The notes beneath the pieces are model-generated. The model saw only the letters and a program-made list of their open reading frames with translations. It ran no database searches and was not told the origin of the DNA. Of a DNA stretch of 15,788 bases, positions 1-7,258 are shown one piece after another. The DNA is taken from NCBI GenBank assembly GCA_045650425.1, contig JAZRRD010000108.1, positions 1-15,788 of the forward strand. The letters are read 5' to 3'. Within the stretch, counting starts at the first letter, position 1. Every line of letters starts with the position of its first letter. Source of the DNA: RGIG1752 sp045650425. Its GTDB lineage: Bacteria > Bacillota_I > Bacilli_A > RF39 > UBA660. Made by a program: the position numbers and the translations under genes.

Positions 1-48
1 TTAGTTTTAATAAATTAAAAAACAAATATAATTAACTAGGTGATTTTT

Positions 49-744
49 ATGTTTTTATCATTTTTAAATATTATCAAAGATATGATTTTCTTTACTGGAA
101 GTTATTCTAATAATGTTTTTCCAGATCCTTTATCTAATGAAGAAGAAAAGCTTTATGTATCAAGAATGCTTGAAGGAGATAAAGACGCTCGAAATAAATT
201 AATTGAACATAACCTTAGACTTGTAGCGCATATAGTCAAAAAATTTGAAAGCAAGGATAATAATTCAGATGATTTAATTTCTATTGGTACAATAGGATTA
301 ATTAAAGGTATTGATACATATAAGCAAAATAAATCTACAAAAATAACAACATATGCAGCTCGCTGTGTGCAAAACGAAATTCTAATGTATTTTAGAAGCA
401 ACAAAAAAAATCAAAATAACGTAAGTTTAAACGATTCAATTGGCTATGACAAAGAAGGCAATGAAATAAGTTTGATTGATGTTTTAAAAAGCGAATCCAA
501 AGATTTAGCAGATCTTTTACATGATGAAAACAATATATTTCTATTAAACAAGTATTTAAAATTGTTAGATGAACGAGAAAAAGAAATTATTATAAAACGC
601 TATGGTTTAAAAAATCATAAAGAAATGACCCAAAAAGAGATTGCTAAAGAATTAGGTATATCAAGAAGTTATGTTTCTAGAATAGAAAAAAGAGCATTAA
701 CTAAAATGCTCCGAGAATTTATAAAAAGCAATAATGCTTTATAA
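49..744 (+). CDS. sigK: RNA polymerase sporulation sigma factor, pro-sigma-K
   Basis: Late mother-cell sigma factor of sporulation, made as an inactive membrane-bound precursor and activated by SpoIVFB cleavage. The 231-aa product opens with a hydrophobic pro-sequence of about 18 residues (MFLSFLNIIKDMIFFTGS) followed by YSNNVFPDPLS. This aligns with my recollection of B. subtilis pro-sigma-K, which is cut at the Ser-Tyr junction before YVKNNAFPQPLS. Region 2 is clear (NLRLVAHIVKKF, DLISIGTIGLIKGID, TTYAARCVQNEI) and so is the region 4 helix-turn-helix (QKEIAKELGISRSYVSRIEKRA). I chose ATG 49 rather than GTG 40 because the GTG lies inside the AGGTGA ribosome-binding site at 38-43. The gene is uninterrupted: no skin-like element splits it. 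It converges on the next gene with 1 bp between the stops. Its promoter probably lies mostly outside the window. Confidence 0.95.
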   Translation: MFLSFLNIIKDMIFFTGSYSNNVFPDPLSNEEEKLYVSRMLEGDKDARNKLIEHNLRLVAHIVKKFESKDNNSDDLISIGTIGLIKGIDTYKQNKSTKITTYAARCVQNEILMYFRSNKKNQNNVSLNDSIGYDKEGNEISLIDVLKSESKDLADLLHDENNIFLLNKYLKLLDEREKEIIIKRYGLKNHKEMTQKEIAKELGISRSYVSRIEKRALTKMLREFIKSNNAL

Positions 745-764
745 TTTATTGCTTTTGTTTTTTT
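724..764. terminator. Bidirectional intrinsic terminator between sigK and the facing gene
   Basis: A perfect 11-bp inverted repeat, AAAAGCAATAA at 724-734 and TTATTGCTTTT at 746-756, encloses an 11-nt loop that contains the sigK stop codon. On the plus strand it is followed by GTTTTTTTT. On the minus strand the 3' side continues as a run of five T (from 727-723). It can therefore end both convergent transcripts, and its arms are also coding sequence. The stem is AT-rich, so its strength is uncertain. Confidence 0.65.
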
Positions 765-1348
765 AGGGTTAATTGTTTATCAATTATATTATTTTTAAAA
801 TATTCCGTTAGTTGTGCAAAAGCAGATCTATCATCTACCAATGCAATTATATCATCTGGTTCTATTAAAGCACTTTCAAAAACATGAGGATGTATAAGCT
901 CATAATCTTTTTTAACAAAATCACATTGTTTATTATAATAATGTTCAAATTGATTTATTGAATCATTATTCCAAAATTTTATTTGACCAGCATCTGCTGT
1001 TAAAATACATCTGTTATTAAGGGCATCAGAAACACCTACTGCCTCTGGGCCAAAAACTCTTTTTTCAATAATATAATTAACTGGTTCATTTTCAACTTCA
1101 TTATTTATAAAAGTAAGTCGCGGTAAATTTTGCACCCCTCCAGATCGAAAACCTATTTCTAATTTTATACATGTATGTATATTTTCCCCTCTTAAAATTA
1201 CTGATTCACGCAATATAGATGAATCCAAAGGGTTTTGATATCTGTACATGGTATTTAAATCAATATGAAATTCTTCCCCAAAAACTTTTACTGCTTCATA
1301 AACATCTTTTCCATAAACATCACAAATATATCTTTTTTCATCAAACAT
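746..1348 (-). CDS. Unrecognised 200-aa soluble protein
   Basis: I do not recognise this family. The 200-residue product has no signal peptide or membrane segment and looks like a mixed alpha/beta cytosolic protein. Visible sequence includes the N-terminal MFDEKRYICDVYGKDVYEAV, a central glycine-containing stretch FRSGGVQNLPRLTFINN, and an acidic C-terminal part ending in a lysine/glutamine-rich tail (LTLKKQKQ). The start ATG at 1348 has a good AAAGGAG ribosome-binding site just upstream. It is separated from divIVA by an intrinsic terminator and has its own promoter-like sequence, so it appears to be a monocistronic unit ending at the terminator shared with sigK. Nothing in the sequence decides whether it is related to sporulation or division. 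Confidence 0.8.
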   Translation of the reverse strand: MFDEKRYICDVYGKDVYEAVKVFGEEFHIDLNTMYRYQNPLDSSILRESVILRGENIHTCIKLEIGFRSGGVQNLPRLTFINNEVENEPVNYIIEKRVFGPEAVGVSDALNNRCILTADAGQIKFWNNDSINQFEHYYNKQCDFVKKDYELIHPHVFESALIEPDDIIALVDDRSAFAQLTEYFKNNIIDKQLTLKKQKQ

Positions 1349-1374
1349 ATTCAGTTCTCCTTTTTATGTCACCT

Positions 1375-1403
1375 ATCTTATCATTAGTTAATAATTTTGT
1401 CAC
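1375..1403 (-). promoter_or_regulatory. Sigma-A-like promoter of the 200-aa gene
   Basis: On the minus strand GTGACA (1403-1398) and TAAGAT (1380-1375) are separated by 17 bp, about 27 bp upstream of the ATG at 1348. It sits directly after the divIVA terminator, so the next gene can be expressed independently. Confidence 0.5.
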
Positions 1404-1404
1404 T

Positions 1405-1426
1405 AAAAAACTCCTTCTAGGAGTTT
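1405..1426 (-). terminator. Intrinsic terminator after divIVA
   Basis: On the minus strand the arms AAACTCCT and AGGAGTTT form an 8-bp stem (1426-1419 with 1415-1408) with a 3-nt loop, followed by an uninterrupted T run (through 1405). The first arm overlaps the divIVA stop codon. It ends the sepF-divIVA transcript. Confidence 0.8.
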
Positions 1427-1850
1427 ACATTCTTTCGTCAATTTCATTAACTTGAATAATTTGTTCTTCAAGAGCTTGTTTAAATCTTCTTTTAAATATA
1501 ATAACACGGCGTTTTAAACCTTCAGCTTCTAATTGAATTTGTTCAGCTTTTATTAAAGCGTCATTTACAATCCTAGACGCATTACGTTTAGCATCATTAA
1601 CAATACCATTAGATTCATCTCTAGCTATCTTCTTAATGTTATTAGATGCATCCTCCGCCACTAATAAAGCGCGATTTAGAGTGTTTTCCATATTTTTATA
1701 GTGATCTAATTCTTTTTGTAATCGCTCTATTTCTTTGTCTTTATTCTTCAAATTATTTAACATACTTTCATACTCTTTAGTTACTTCATTAATAAATCCA
1801 TTAACTTCGTTTTTTGAGTATCCAGTAAAACTAGTTGTAAACTTTTTCAT
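1425..1850 (-). CDS. divIVA: DivIVA-like coiled-coil protein
   Basis: Cell-pole and division-site scaffold of the DivIVA/GpsB type, which recognises curved membrane and recruits other factors. The 141-aa product begins with the family N-terminal pattern (FTTSFTGYSKNEVNGFINEV, about residues 4-23). This is followed by heptad-rich coiled coil to about residue 60 and a second helical, Ala/Arg/Glu-rich segment to the end. It starts slightly later than classical DivIVA and lacks the usual LTP lead-in. A GGTGAGAC ribosome-binding site precedes ATG 1850. It lies 40 bp downstream of sepF in the same orientation. The sepF-divIVA association is also seen in B. subtilis, where other genes intervene. GpsB is an alternative, but its local context is usually different. 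The terminator begins at the stop codon. Confidence 0.85.
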   Translation of the reverse strand: MKKFTTSFTGYSKNEVNGFINEVTKEYESMLNNLKNKDKEIERLQKELDHYKNMENTLNRALLVAEDASNNIKKIARDESNGIVNDAKRNASRIVNDALIKAEQIQLEAEGLKRRVIIFKRRFKQALEEQIIQVNEIDERM

Positions 1851-1890
1851 GTCTCACCAGTCTCTCTATTTTATTTAAACTATTTTTTAA

Positions 1891-2301
1891 TTAACACCAT
1901 TCTTCATCTGATGAATTACTTTTTGATTTTTCTGTTTCATCAGTAATTTTCCCTTGAACATTTACATTTTTAGGAGTACATAAATAAATTCCCACTCCTA
2001 TTTTTTGCATTGTTCCACCGATAGCATAAATGCATCCACTTAGAAAATCAATTATTCTTTTTGCTTGTTCAGTTGTAACTCTTTTCAAATTTACAACAAC
2101 GCTATTTCTGTTTTTTAAATGATCTGCAATTTGTTGACTTTCTGAATATGCTCTTGGTTCTAAAAGAATCATTTTGTTACCTGATTTATCCGCTTCTTTT
2201 ATTGCATCAGCTTCACTCATTGCATAAAATTCGTCTTCTGTACCTATTAAATTATCATCTTCATCATCAGAAAACATTTTTTTAAATTTACTAAATACCA
2301 T
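1891..2301 (-). CDS. sepF: Cell division protein SepF
   Basis: Membrane anchor and bundling partner of FtsZ at the septum. The 136-aa product has the expected parts. The first is a basic/hydrophobic N-terminal helix (MVFSKFKKMF) that would bind membrane. An acidic linker of about 20 residues (DDEDDN and following) comes next. Last is the SepF core at about residues 43-115, with VVVNLKRVTTEQAKRIIDFL, SGCIYAIGG and KIGVGIYLCTPKNV. The short tail is serine/acidic and ends in Cys. A GGGAGG ribosome-binding site lies 7 nt before ATG 2301. It is the first gene of the sepF-divIVA unit and has a good promoter just upstream, but no terminator separates it from the preceding pilus operon. Confidence 0.93.
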   Translation of the reverse strand: MVFSKFKKMFSDDEDDNLIGTEDEFYAMSEADAIKEADKSGNKMILLEPRAYSESQQIADHLKNRNSVVVNLKRVTTEQAKRIIDFLSGCIYAIGGTMQKIGVGIYLCTPKNVNVQGKITDETEKSKSNSSDEEWC

Positions 2302-2329
2302 AATGCATCCTCCCTATCATTACTATTTT

Positions 2330-2358
2330 ATTCTAACAAATTACCTAACTATTTTCAA
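2330..2358 (-). promoter_or_regulatory. Sigma-A-like promoter of sepF-divIVA
   Basis: On the minus strand TTGAAA (2358-2353) and TAGAAT (2335-2330) are separated by exactly 17 bp and lie about 30 bp upstream of the sepF start. The match to the housekeeping consensus is good. Confidence 0.65.
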
Positions 2359-2372
2359 TTGCTTTTTTACAT

Positions 2373-2681
2373 TTAATCTTTATTTTGCATAACTTTTATA
2401 ATTTCATCAAAATTGTCATCGTTTGCCACTATATTTTTTCTTATACTTTTACATATATCGCATCTATATACAATTTTATATCCAGCTTTTTTATTTTTTT
2501 CTATATCTATAGGTCTTAAGATACCATGACAAGTTTCTTCTCTATCTCCTGGATTTATATCTACATGTTTACTGCATAAACAATAGGGGCAATGATCTCT
2601 AGCAGTATAGTCTAATTTAATCACCTCATGACCACAATTTTCACAAATAAAGTTTTCATCTATCATATTAAATCTTTTCAT
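2373..2681 (-). CDS. RNHCP-domain zinc-ribbon protein
   Basis: A 102-aa protein of the RNHCP family, named for its motif, whose function is unknown. The signature reads RDHCPYCLCSKHVD at residues 28-41, then PGDRE, then CHG at 51-53. Three Cys-x2-Cys pairs (13/16, 31/34, 74/77) suggest one or two bound zinc ions. The start ATG 2681 lies only 4 nt after the tadC stop, and its ribosome-binding site (AGGATGATGG) is inside the tadC 3' end, so translation is probably coupled to the pilus operon. No terminator is visible after it, so the transcript could continue into sepF. A role in pilus biogenesis is only suggested by position. Confidence 0.85.
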   Translation of the reverse strand: MKRFNMIDENFICENCGHEVIKLDYTARDHCPYCLCSKHVDINPGDREETCHGILRPIDIEKNKKAGYKIVYRCDICKSIRKNIVANDDNFDEIIKVMQNKD

Positions 2682-2685
2682 ACCA

Positions 2686-3384
2686 TCATCCTAAAAAATA
2701 ATTTAACACCACTGGTGCTAATATTAATAATAGCATAATTGGTACAAAAAAGACTACTGAAATTGCGCTTATTTTTGTTGGAAGTTTTACTATTTCAGTT
2801 TTAATATCTTGAATTTGTTTTTCTCTTAAAAAATCAATTTGATTATATAAAGAATTTATAATACTACTCCCAAAAATATTTGATTGAGTAATATTTAAGA
2901 CAGCATTATTTATGGTATCACTAGGTATTCTTTTTTTCATATTATCCAATGCTTCAGCCAAACTTTTACCCATATCTACTTCACTTAATGCTCTTTTAAA
3001 TTCTTTAGATATTTCATTATCTATAGCTCTAGTAGTAACTTCAATGGCTCCTTTTAAATTACGACCACTTTCTATAGTTAAAGCAAGCACTTCAAAAAAA
3101 TAAATTGCTTCCTTTTCTAATATTTTTTGTCTATTTTTTATTCTATAATCTAAATATAAATATTCATAACCAATATAAATAATTAGCGTTGTTAATGGAG
3201 CTAAAATAAATCCTGATTTACTACATATTAAAAATAAACAAAATATAAATAAACATAGAATTAAACGCGAATTTAAAAAATCATCAACTTTATCAGTATC
3301 AATTATACTTAATAATTTAAACTTACGTTCAATTTTAGCATAACCATTTTTACTATATATCCTCGTTGCAAAACTTCTTCTCAT
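2686..3384 (-). CDS. tadC: Tad pilus platform protein TadC (type II secretion F domain)
   Basis: Inner-membrane platform protein of the Tad/Flp pilus, expected to pair with TadB beneath the TadA motor. The 232-aa product has two hydrophobic segments near residues 42-75. A cytoplasmic helical T2SSF domain follows (around 90-200: EALDNMKKRIP, NAVLNITQSNIFGSSI, LREKQIQDIKTEIVKLPTK). The C-terminal membrane helix contains VVFFVPIMLLLILAPVVL. The start codon overlaps the tadB stop as ATGA, and a GAAGGTGA ribosome-binding site precedes it. TadC is usually somewhat longer, so this is a compact member. Assignment as TadC rather than TadB rests on gene order and the PxK...P pattern before the last helix. 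Confidence 0.9.
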   Translation of the reverse strand: MRRSFATRIYSKNGYAKIERKFKLLSIIDTDKVDDFLNSRLILCLFIFCLFLICSKSGFILAPLTTLIIYIGYEYLYLDYRIKNRQKILEKEAIYFFEVLALTIESGRNLKGAIEVTTRAIDNEISKEFKRALSEVDMGKSLAEALDNMKKRIPSDTINNAVLNITQSNIFGSSIINSLYNQIDFLREKQIQDIKTEIVKLPTKISAISVVFFVPIMLLLILAPVVLNYFLG

Positions 3385-4391
3385 ATTTTCACCTTCAATA
3401 ATTTATTTATTACTAATATATACATAATATATAAGATGACTAAGACCCCAAGAATTAAAACCCCGATTGTACTTTTGAAAAAAGGAGTAAAATATGTAGG
3501 GTTAATCATAAATATAATTATAAATAAGAAAAATGGCATTGCAAGTAATAGTCTAAATATAAAAACACTTGATGCAGTTAAACTATTAAGCTCATTTTTA
3601 AGTTTCTTTTTATCAAAGAAGGTTTTTTCAATCAATGTAAATACATTTACTATGTTTCCTCCAGTTTTATTTAATAAAGCTAAAGAACTAGTAATATATT
3701 TAGCCTCTTCTAATTTTACTCTTTCATAAAATCTATTAAATACTACATCTAAACTTAAACCATAATTAATATCAATATATATTTTTTTAAATTCATCACT
3801 TATCGGTCCATCTAATTCATCTTTAACTATACCTACTGCTTGAGTAATATTACTTCCAGATTTAAAAGCATTATTCATAATAATTATAGCTTTTAATAAA
3901 TCTTCTTCAATTTGTTTTCTTTTCTTTTTAAACTGAAGACTTAGATATATATCTGGTATTAAAAAACCTATCGTAAGTATTAAAATAAATAAACTTAAAT
4001 TGAAGCTAGTATATTGAAACATCATCGTTATTAAACTAAGAAGGCCTATAGACATAGCTAAAAGTAATTTTAAACTAATATAATAATACCCAGTTTTTTC
4101 ATTTCTTTCAGCAAATGTAATATATTTTTCATACTTTTCAGCATAACTAGGAGTAAGATTAGACTTATTTAAAAACACTTCAATTAATTTTATTAATTTT
4201 ATTAAAGAAGAAAATATTTTATCAAACAATGATTTATCTTTATCACGATTTGAAAACAATGAAAATGCTTCGATTCTTTTTTCATACCGATTAAGTCTTG
4301 ATTGTTTAATTAAATAAAAAATAGCAAATAAAAGTAAAACAATACTAATGATTTGAATTATTGTTACTTCAATTATAACTTCATTTTCCAT
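3381..4391 (-). CDS. tadB: Tad pilus platform protein TadB (type II secretion F domain)
   Basis: Polytopic membrane protein that with TadC forms the assembly platform on which TadA works. The 336-aa product has an N-terminal membrane helix (residues about 8-25), a basic cytoplasmic stretch and a pair of helices around 108-150. The T2SSF domain spans roughly 160-290 (KAIIIMNNAFKSGSNITQAV, GGNIVNVFTLIEKTFFDKKK), and two C-terminal helices finish the protein. An AAGGT ribosome-binding site lies upstream of ATG 4391, which follows the tadA stop by 19 nt. Its stop overlaps the tadC start by 4 nt, implying coupled translation. The length is normal for the family. Confidence 0.92.
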   Translation of the reverse strand: MENEVIIEVTIIQIISIVLLLFAIFYLIKQSRLNRYEKRIEAFSLFSNRDKDKSLFDKIFSSLIKLIKLIEVFLNKSNLTPSYAEKYEKYITFAERNEKTGYYYISLKLLLAMSIGLLSLITMMFQYTSFNLSLFILILTIGFLIPDIYLSLQFKKKRKQIEEDLLKAIIIMNNAFKSGSNITQAVGIVKDELDGPISDEFKKIYIDINYGLSLDVVFNRFYERVKLEEAKYITSSLALLNKTGGNIVNVFTLIEKTFFDKKKLKNELNSLTASSVFIFRLLLAMPFFLFIIIFMINPTYFTPFFKSTIGVLILGVLVILYIMYILVINKLLKVKI

Positions 4392-4410
4392 TGTTTTACC
4401 TTCTTTCTAT

Positions 4411-5736
4411 TTATTCAAATATATCTTCTATTCCTATGATTCCTTTTGCTTTTATTTTTTTATATATTTTTGGCATAAAATTATATTTAATATATGTGCC
4501 ATCAACTTCACCTTTATCAGTAACACCTTTTTGTTTAAAAGCAAATATTTCTTTTAATTTAATTTCGCCGTCTTTAATAACATCTAACTCTGATATACTT
4601 GTAACTTTTCTTTTACCATCATTCATTCTTTCTATATTTACAACTAAATCTATAGCATTAAATATATATTCTCTGATAGCATGAACAGGGATTTCCATAT
4701 TCCCCATTAAAACCATCGTTTCAAGACGATTTAAAGCATCATGAGCGCTATTTGCATGTAAAGTAGTCATTGACCCATCATGACCTGTATTCATCGCTTG
4801 AAGCATATCAAACGCTTCTTTCCCACGGACTTCTCCAACAATTATACGATCTGGTCTCATACGCAATGAATTAATTACCAAATCACGAATAGTAATCTCA
4901 CCATTATTTTCATAATTTACATTACGAGTTTCAAGAGAAATAACATGCTCTTGATTTAAACGTAATTCCGCAGCATCTTCGATAGTAACGATTCTTTCAC
5001 TCGGATTAATAAAGCCACTTAAAATATTTAATAACGTTGTTTTACCACTACCTGTTCCACCACAAACTAAAATATTAACTTTAGCCATAACACACGCTTC
5101 TAAAAATCTTGCCATATAAGGCGTTAATGATCCAATTCTAATAAAATCATCAATTGATGTCATAGTATCTTTAAATTTTCTAATTGTAATTACAGGCCCT
5201 TTTGTAGATAAAGGAGGAATAACAGCATTAATACGAGAGCCATCTTCTAACCTTGAATCCACCATAGGATTTGTAGCATCAATAGTTCTTCCCATCGGTT
5301 CTATCATTCTTTGGATAGTTCTAATAATATGTTCATCATTAATAAATGATACGCTTTCATCTTTAACAATATTTCCGTCTATTTCAATATAAATATCTTT
5401 TGGACTATTTACCATTATTTCTGTCACGTTTTTATCTTCCAAAAGTTCAGTTAAAGGCCCTAATCCATTTATTTCATTATCTATTAAATTATATAAATGA
5501 CTTCTTTCTAAATTTGATAGATCATATCCTTCGATTGATTTATCAATTTCATCATTTATCCATTCAATTAAATTTACATCTTGAGGCATTTCATTATCTA
5601 TTAAATTTTCAACAATTTTAGTTCTTAAAGAATCTAGTAATTTTTTATCACGGAAAATATCATAATCATTTAATAGGAGAGGTTTTTTACTTTTTTCTTC
5701 AAAATCAAAAGCACTACGTAATGTTTGTTTAGCCAT
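4411..5736 (-). CDS. tadA: Tad pilus assembly ATPase TadA/CpaF
   Basis: Cytoplasmic hexameric secretion ATPase (GspE/PilT superfamily, CpaF clade) that powers Flp pilus assembly. The 441-aa product shows every hallmark. An N-terminal helical domain contains LIDNEINGLGPLTELLEDK and EIMVNSP (about 84-112). The Walker A is GGTGSGKT at 226-233, and an IEDAAELRL stretch follows at 252-260. The Walker B region RIIVGE lies near 297-302, and the His box GHDGSMTTLHAN at 318-329. A GTGAGG ribosome-binding site precedes ATG 5736, which shares one nucleotide with the cpaE stop (TAATG). As the only secretion ATPase in the cluster it probably drives assembly. Length and motifs are normal. Confidence 0.96.
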   Translation of the reverse strand: MAKQTLRSAFDFEEKSKKPLLLNDYDIFRDKKLLDSLRTKIVENLIDNEMPQDVNLIEWINDEIDKSIEGYDLSNLERSHLYNLIDNEINGLGPLTELLEDKNVTEIMVNSPKDIYIEIDGNIVKDESVSFINDEHIIRTIQRMIEPMGRTIDATNPMVDSRLEDGSRINAVIPPLSTKGPVITIRKFKDTMTSIDDFIRIGSLTPYMARFLEACVMAKVNILVCGGTGSGKTTLLNILSGFINPSERIVTIEDAAELRLNQEHVISLETRNVNYENNGEITIRDLVINSLRMRPDRIIVGEVRGKEAFDMLQAMNTGHDGSMTTLHANSAHDALNRLETMVLMGNMEIPVHAIREYIFNAIDLVVNIERMNDGKRKVTSISELDVIKDGEIKLKEIFAFKQKGVTDKGEVDGTYIKYNFMPKIYKKIKAKGIIGIEDIFE

Positions 5737-6500
5737 TATTTTACCTCACTTTCAAACAAATCTGAAGCTATTGTCATAAATGTTACGTAATCTTTATTAA
5801 ATACACTAGGCATTTTAGGATCTAATGTAACTATTTTTCCTTCGATTGTATAAATATCAATATTTTTTAAAAATAAATCACTTGATAATACATAATCAAT
5901 ATTATTTTTCAATAAATTCTTCATATCATATAAAGCAAAATATTTTTTGAATGGGTCGCGTGAATTATTTAATAATATTTTATAATTTGTTAATTCTACA
6001 TCTTTGAAAACACTCAATAAACTACGCATATTCTTAAGATCTATTAAATCATTTGTAATAACAAATAAAATTTGGTCAACTTTATCCATAGTTGAAATAT
6101 TAAACTCACTAAAATCATGATTAGTATCAATTAATACTATATCAAATAAATTAGTAGCCTTATCTAAGATTATATCTATATATTTAGGATCAATTTTATT
6201 TGATTGTCTAGGGTCTTTTGGCGCTGCTAAAAAGAAGATATTGTCATTATATCTTGTAATATAATTATTAAAGTTTTTAAAACGATTATTATTGTAATCA
6301 TCTATAAAATTATAAATATTTTTGTCAAATGGTGTATTTAGTGATACTCCAATACCTCCATTAGATAAATCGAAATCTAAGATTAAAACTTTTTTATCTA
6401 ATTGCGAAAATATTCCCGCAAGGTTTATTGTAATAAAAGTTTTTCCAACGCCACCTTTTGCAGATGCAATACACATAGTCTTTCCTCTGGATATAGCCAT
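5736..6500 (-). CDS. cpaE: CpaE/TadZ-like pilus-positioning ATPase (MinD/ParA family)
   Basis: P-loop ATPase of the MinD/ParA superfamily that in Tad systems localises the pilus machinery. The 254-aa product has a deviant Walker A (KGGVGKT, residues 15-21) with the signature Lys. It also has LILDFDLSNGG after strand 2 and DIVLIDTNHDFSEF as the switch II/Walker B region. It lacks the N-terminal receiver-like domain of proteobacterial CpaE, as is common in Gram-positive tad loci. An AAGGG ribosome-binding site precedes ATG 6500. The gene lies between the pseudopilin genes and tadA, with 18 nt before it and a 1-nt overlap after, so a pilus role is much more likely than chromosome partition. No ParB-like gene is adjacent. 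Confidence 0.88.
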   Translation of the reverse strand: MAISRGKTMCIASAKGGVGKTFITINLAGIFSQLDKKVLILDFDLSNGGIGVSLNTPFDKNIYNFIDDYNNNRFKNFNNYITRYNDNIFFLAAPKDPRQSNKIDPKYIDIILDKATNLFDIVLIDTNHDFSEFNISTMDKVDQILFVITNDLIDLKNMRSLLSVFKDVELTNYKILLNNSRDPFKKYFALYDMKNLLKNNIDYVLSSDLFLKNIDIYTIEGKIVTLDPKMPSVFNKDYVTFMTIASDLFESEVK

Positions 6501-6518
6501 AATTTACCCTTCTATTCT

Positions 6519-6896
6519 TTATTCAAATATTATTCTTTTATTCTTTATATTCATATTTGCGTTAACTCGCACTTCATACTCATCAATTTTTAATATTTTT
6601 CCAAATATACTGGAAATAAAATAGTTGTTTTCTATTAAAATATTATTTTCTTCTAATTTTATAATTAAATTATCTACATTAATATTATTTTCTTTATATA
6701 AATCTCGGATTGCATTTTCATTTAACTTATTTTTATCTATAACATTAATTAAAATAGATTTCGTAACATTTTTTAATTTAATGTTTTCGTAAGCCATAAT
6801 TCCTACATCAATCACAAAAGCACATAATGCCAAAAATACTGGTAGCAATAAAACAAAAACAACTAAAGTTTGACCCTTGTTATTTAATTTAATCAT
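6519..6896 (-). CDS. TadE/TadG-like pseudopilin lacking the +5 glutamate
   Basis: A 125-aa protein with a short basic N-terminus, a pilin-like start (NNKGQTLVVFVLLLP) and one N-terminal membrane helix (about residues 9-31). The soluble part of about 90 residues is rich in Asn and Lys. It resembles TadE/TadF/TadG pseudopilins. Unlike its two neighbours, which read GQALVE, it has Val where the +5 Glu of processed prepilins stands, so it may not be cleaved or may use TadG-like membrane anchoring. ATG 6896 overlaps the previous gene by 8 nt with only a weak ribosome-binding site (GGATGGTG), suggesting coupled translation. The position before cpaE fits a minor pilus component. Its precise Tad name is uncertain. 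Confidence 0.78.
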   Translation of the reverse strand: MIKLNNKGQTLVVFVLLLPVFLALCAFVIDVGIMAYENIKLKNVTKSILINVIDKNKLNENAIRDLYKENNINVDNLIIKLEENNILIENNYFISSIFGKILKIDEYEVRVNANMNIKNKRIIFE

Positions 6897-7236
6897 AATA
6901 CACCATCCGATTAACTTTTACTTCAAAAGGATTATTTAAAATTAAATTTAGCCCAGGTGTTATAACCTCAATTTTTTTATTTAAAATAAATTCTACATAA
7001 TCATCGTTTTTATTAGTGATTTTAACATCGATTGTTTTATCATCTCTTGCTCCCCCCCCCTTGATAGTTTCATATGTTTCATCACTTTCATAAAAACTAA
7101 TAACCTTATCTAGCTTACTTTCTAGATTAATTCGATAGTAAAGTATTTTCCCAAAATCAATCATACAAAATAATATCATGATTAAAATAGGGACTATTAA
7201 TATAAATTCCACTAATGCCTGACCCTTTTTATTCAT
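6889..7236 (-). CDS. TadE-like pseudopilin with an internal poly-G tract
   Basis: Minor pilin or pseudopilin of the Tad system. The 115-aa product begins MNKKGQALVEFILIVPIL. This matches the TadE-type prepilin signature with cleavage expected after Gly5 and Glu at +5, followed by a membrane helix to about residue 26. The remaining 85 residues would be outside the membrane. A GAGGTGA ribosome-binding site precedes ATG 7236. It follows flp by 22 nt. Residues 60-62 (Gly-Gly-Gly) are encoded within nine consecutive G, which is striking in so AT-rich a gene. A gain or loss of one G would truncate the protein soon after residue 62. As given, the reading frame is open to the end. Confidence 0.85.
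   Translation of the reverse strand: MNKKGQALVEFILIVPILIMILFCMIDFGKILYYRINLESKLDKVISFYESDETYETIKGGGARDDKTIDVKITNKNDDYVEFILNKKIEVITPGLNLILNNPFEVKVNRMVYYD
7052..7060 (-). repeat. Nine-nucleotide poly-G tract inside the TadE-like gene
   Basis: Nine consecutive C on the plus strand (G on the coding strand) encode the end of Lys59 through most of Gly62. In-frame reading requires nine. With ten, the frame meets TGA five codons after the run. With eight, it meets TAG about 20 codons after it. It is the kind of homopolymer used for slipped-strand phase variation. Confidence 0.9.
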
Positions 7237-7258
7237 TTAGTCACCTCAAATATAATGT

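Noticed and set aside
27..32. TATAAT just upstream of sigK
   Set aside because: It is only 16 bp before the ATG, which would place the transcription start within the ribosome-binding site. No -35 is at the right distance. It is more likely chance in AT-rich sequence, and the true promoter lies beyond the left edge.
40..48. GTG start for sigK three codons upstream
   Set aside because: The GTG is part of the AGGTGA ribosome-binding site for ATG 49.
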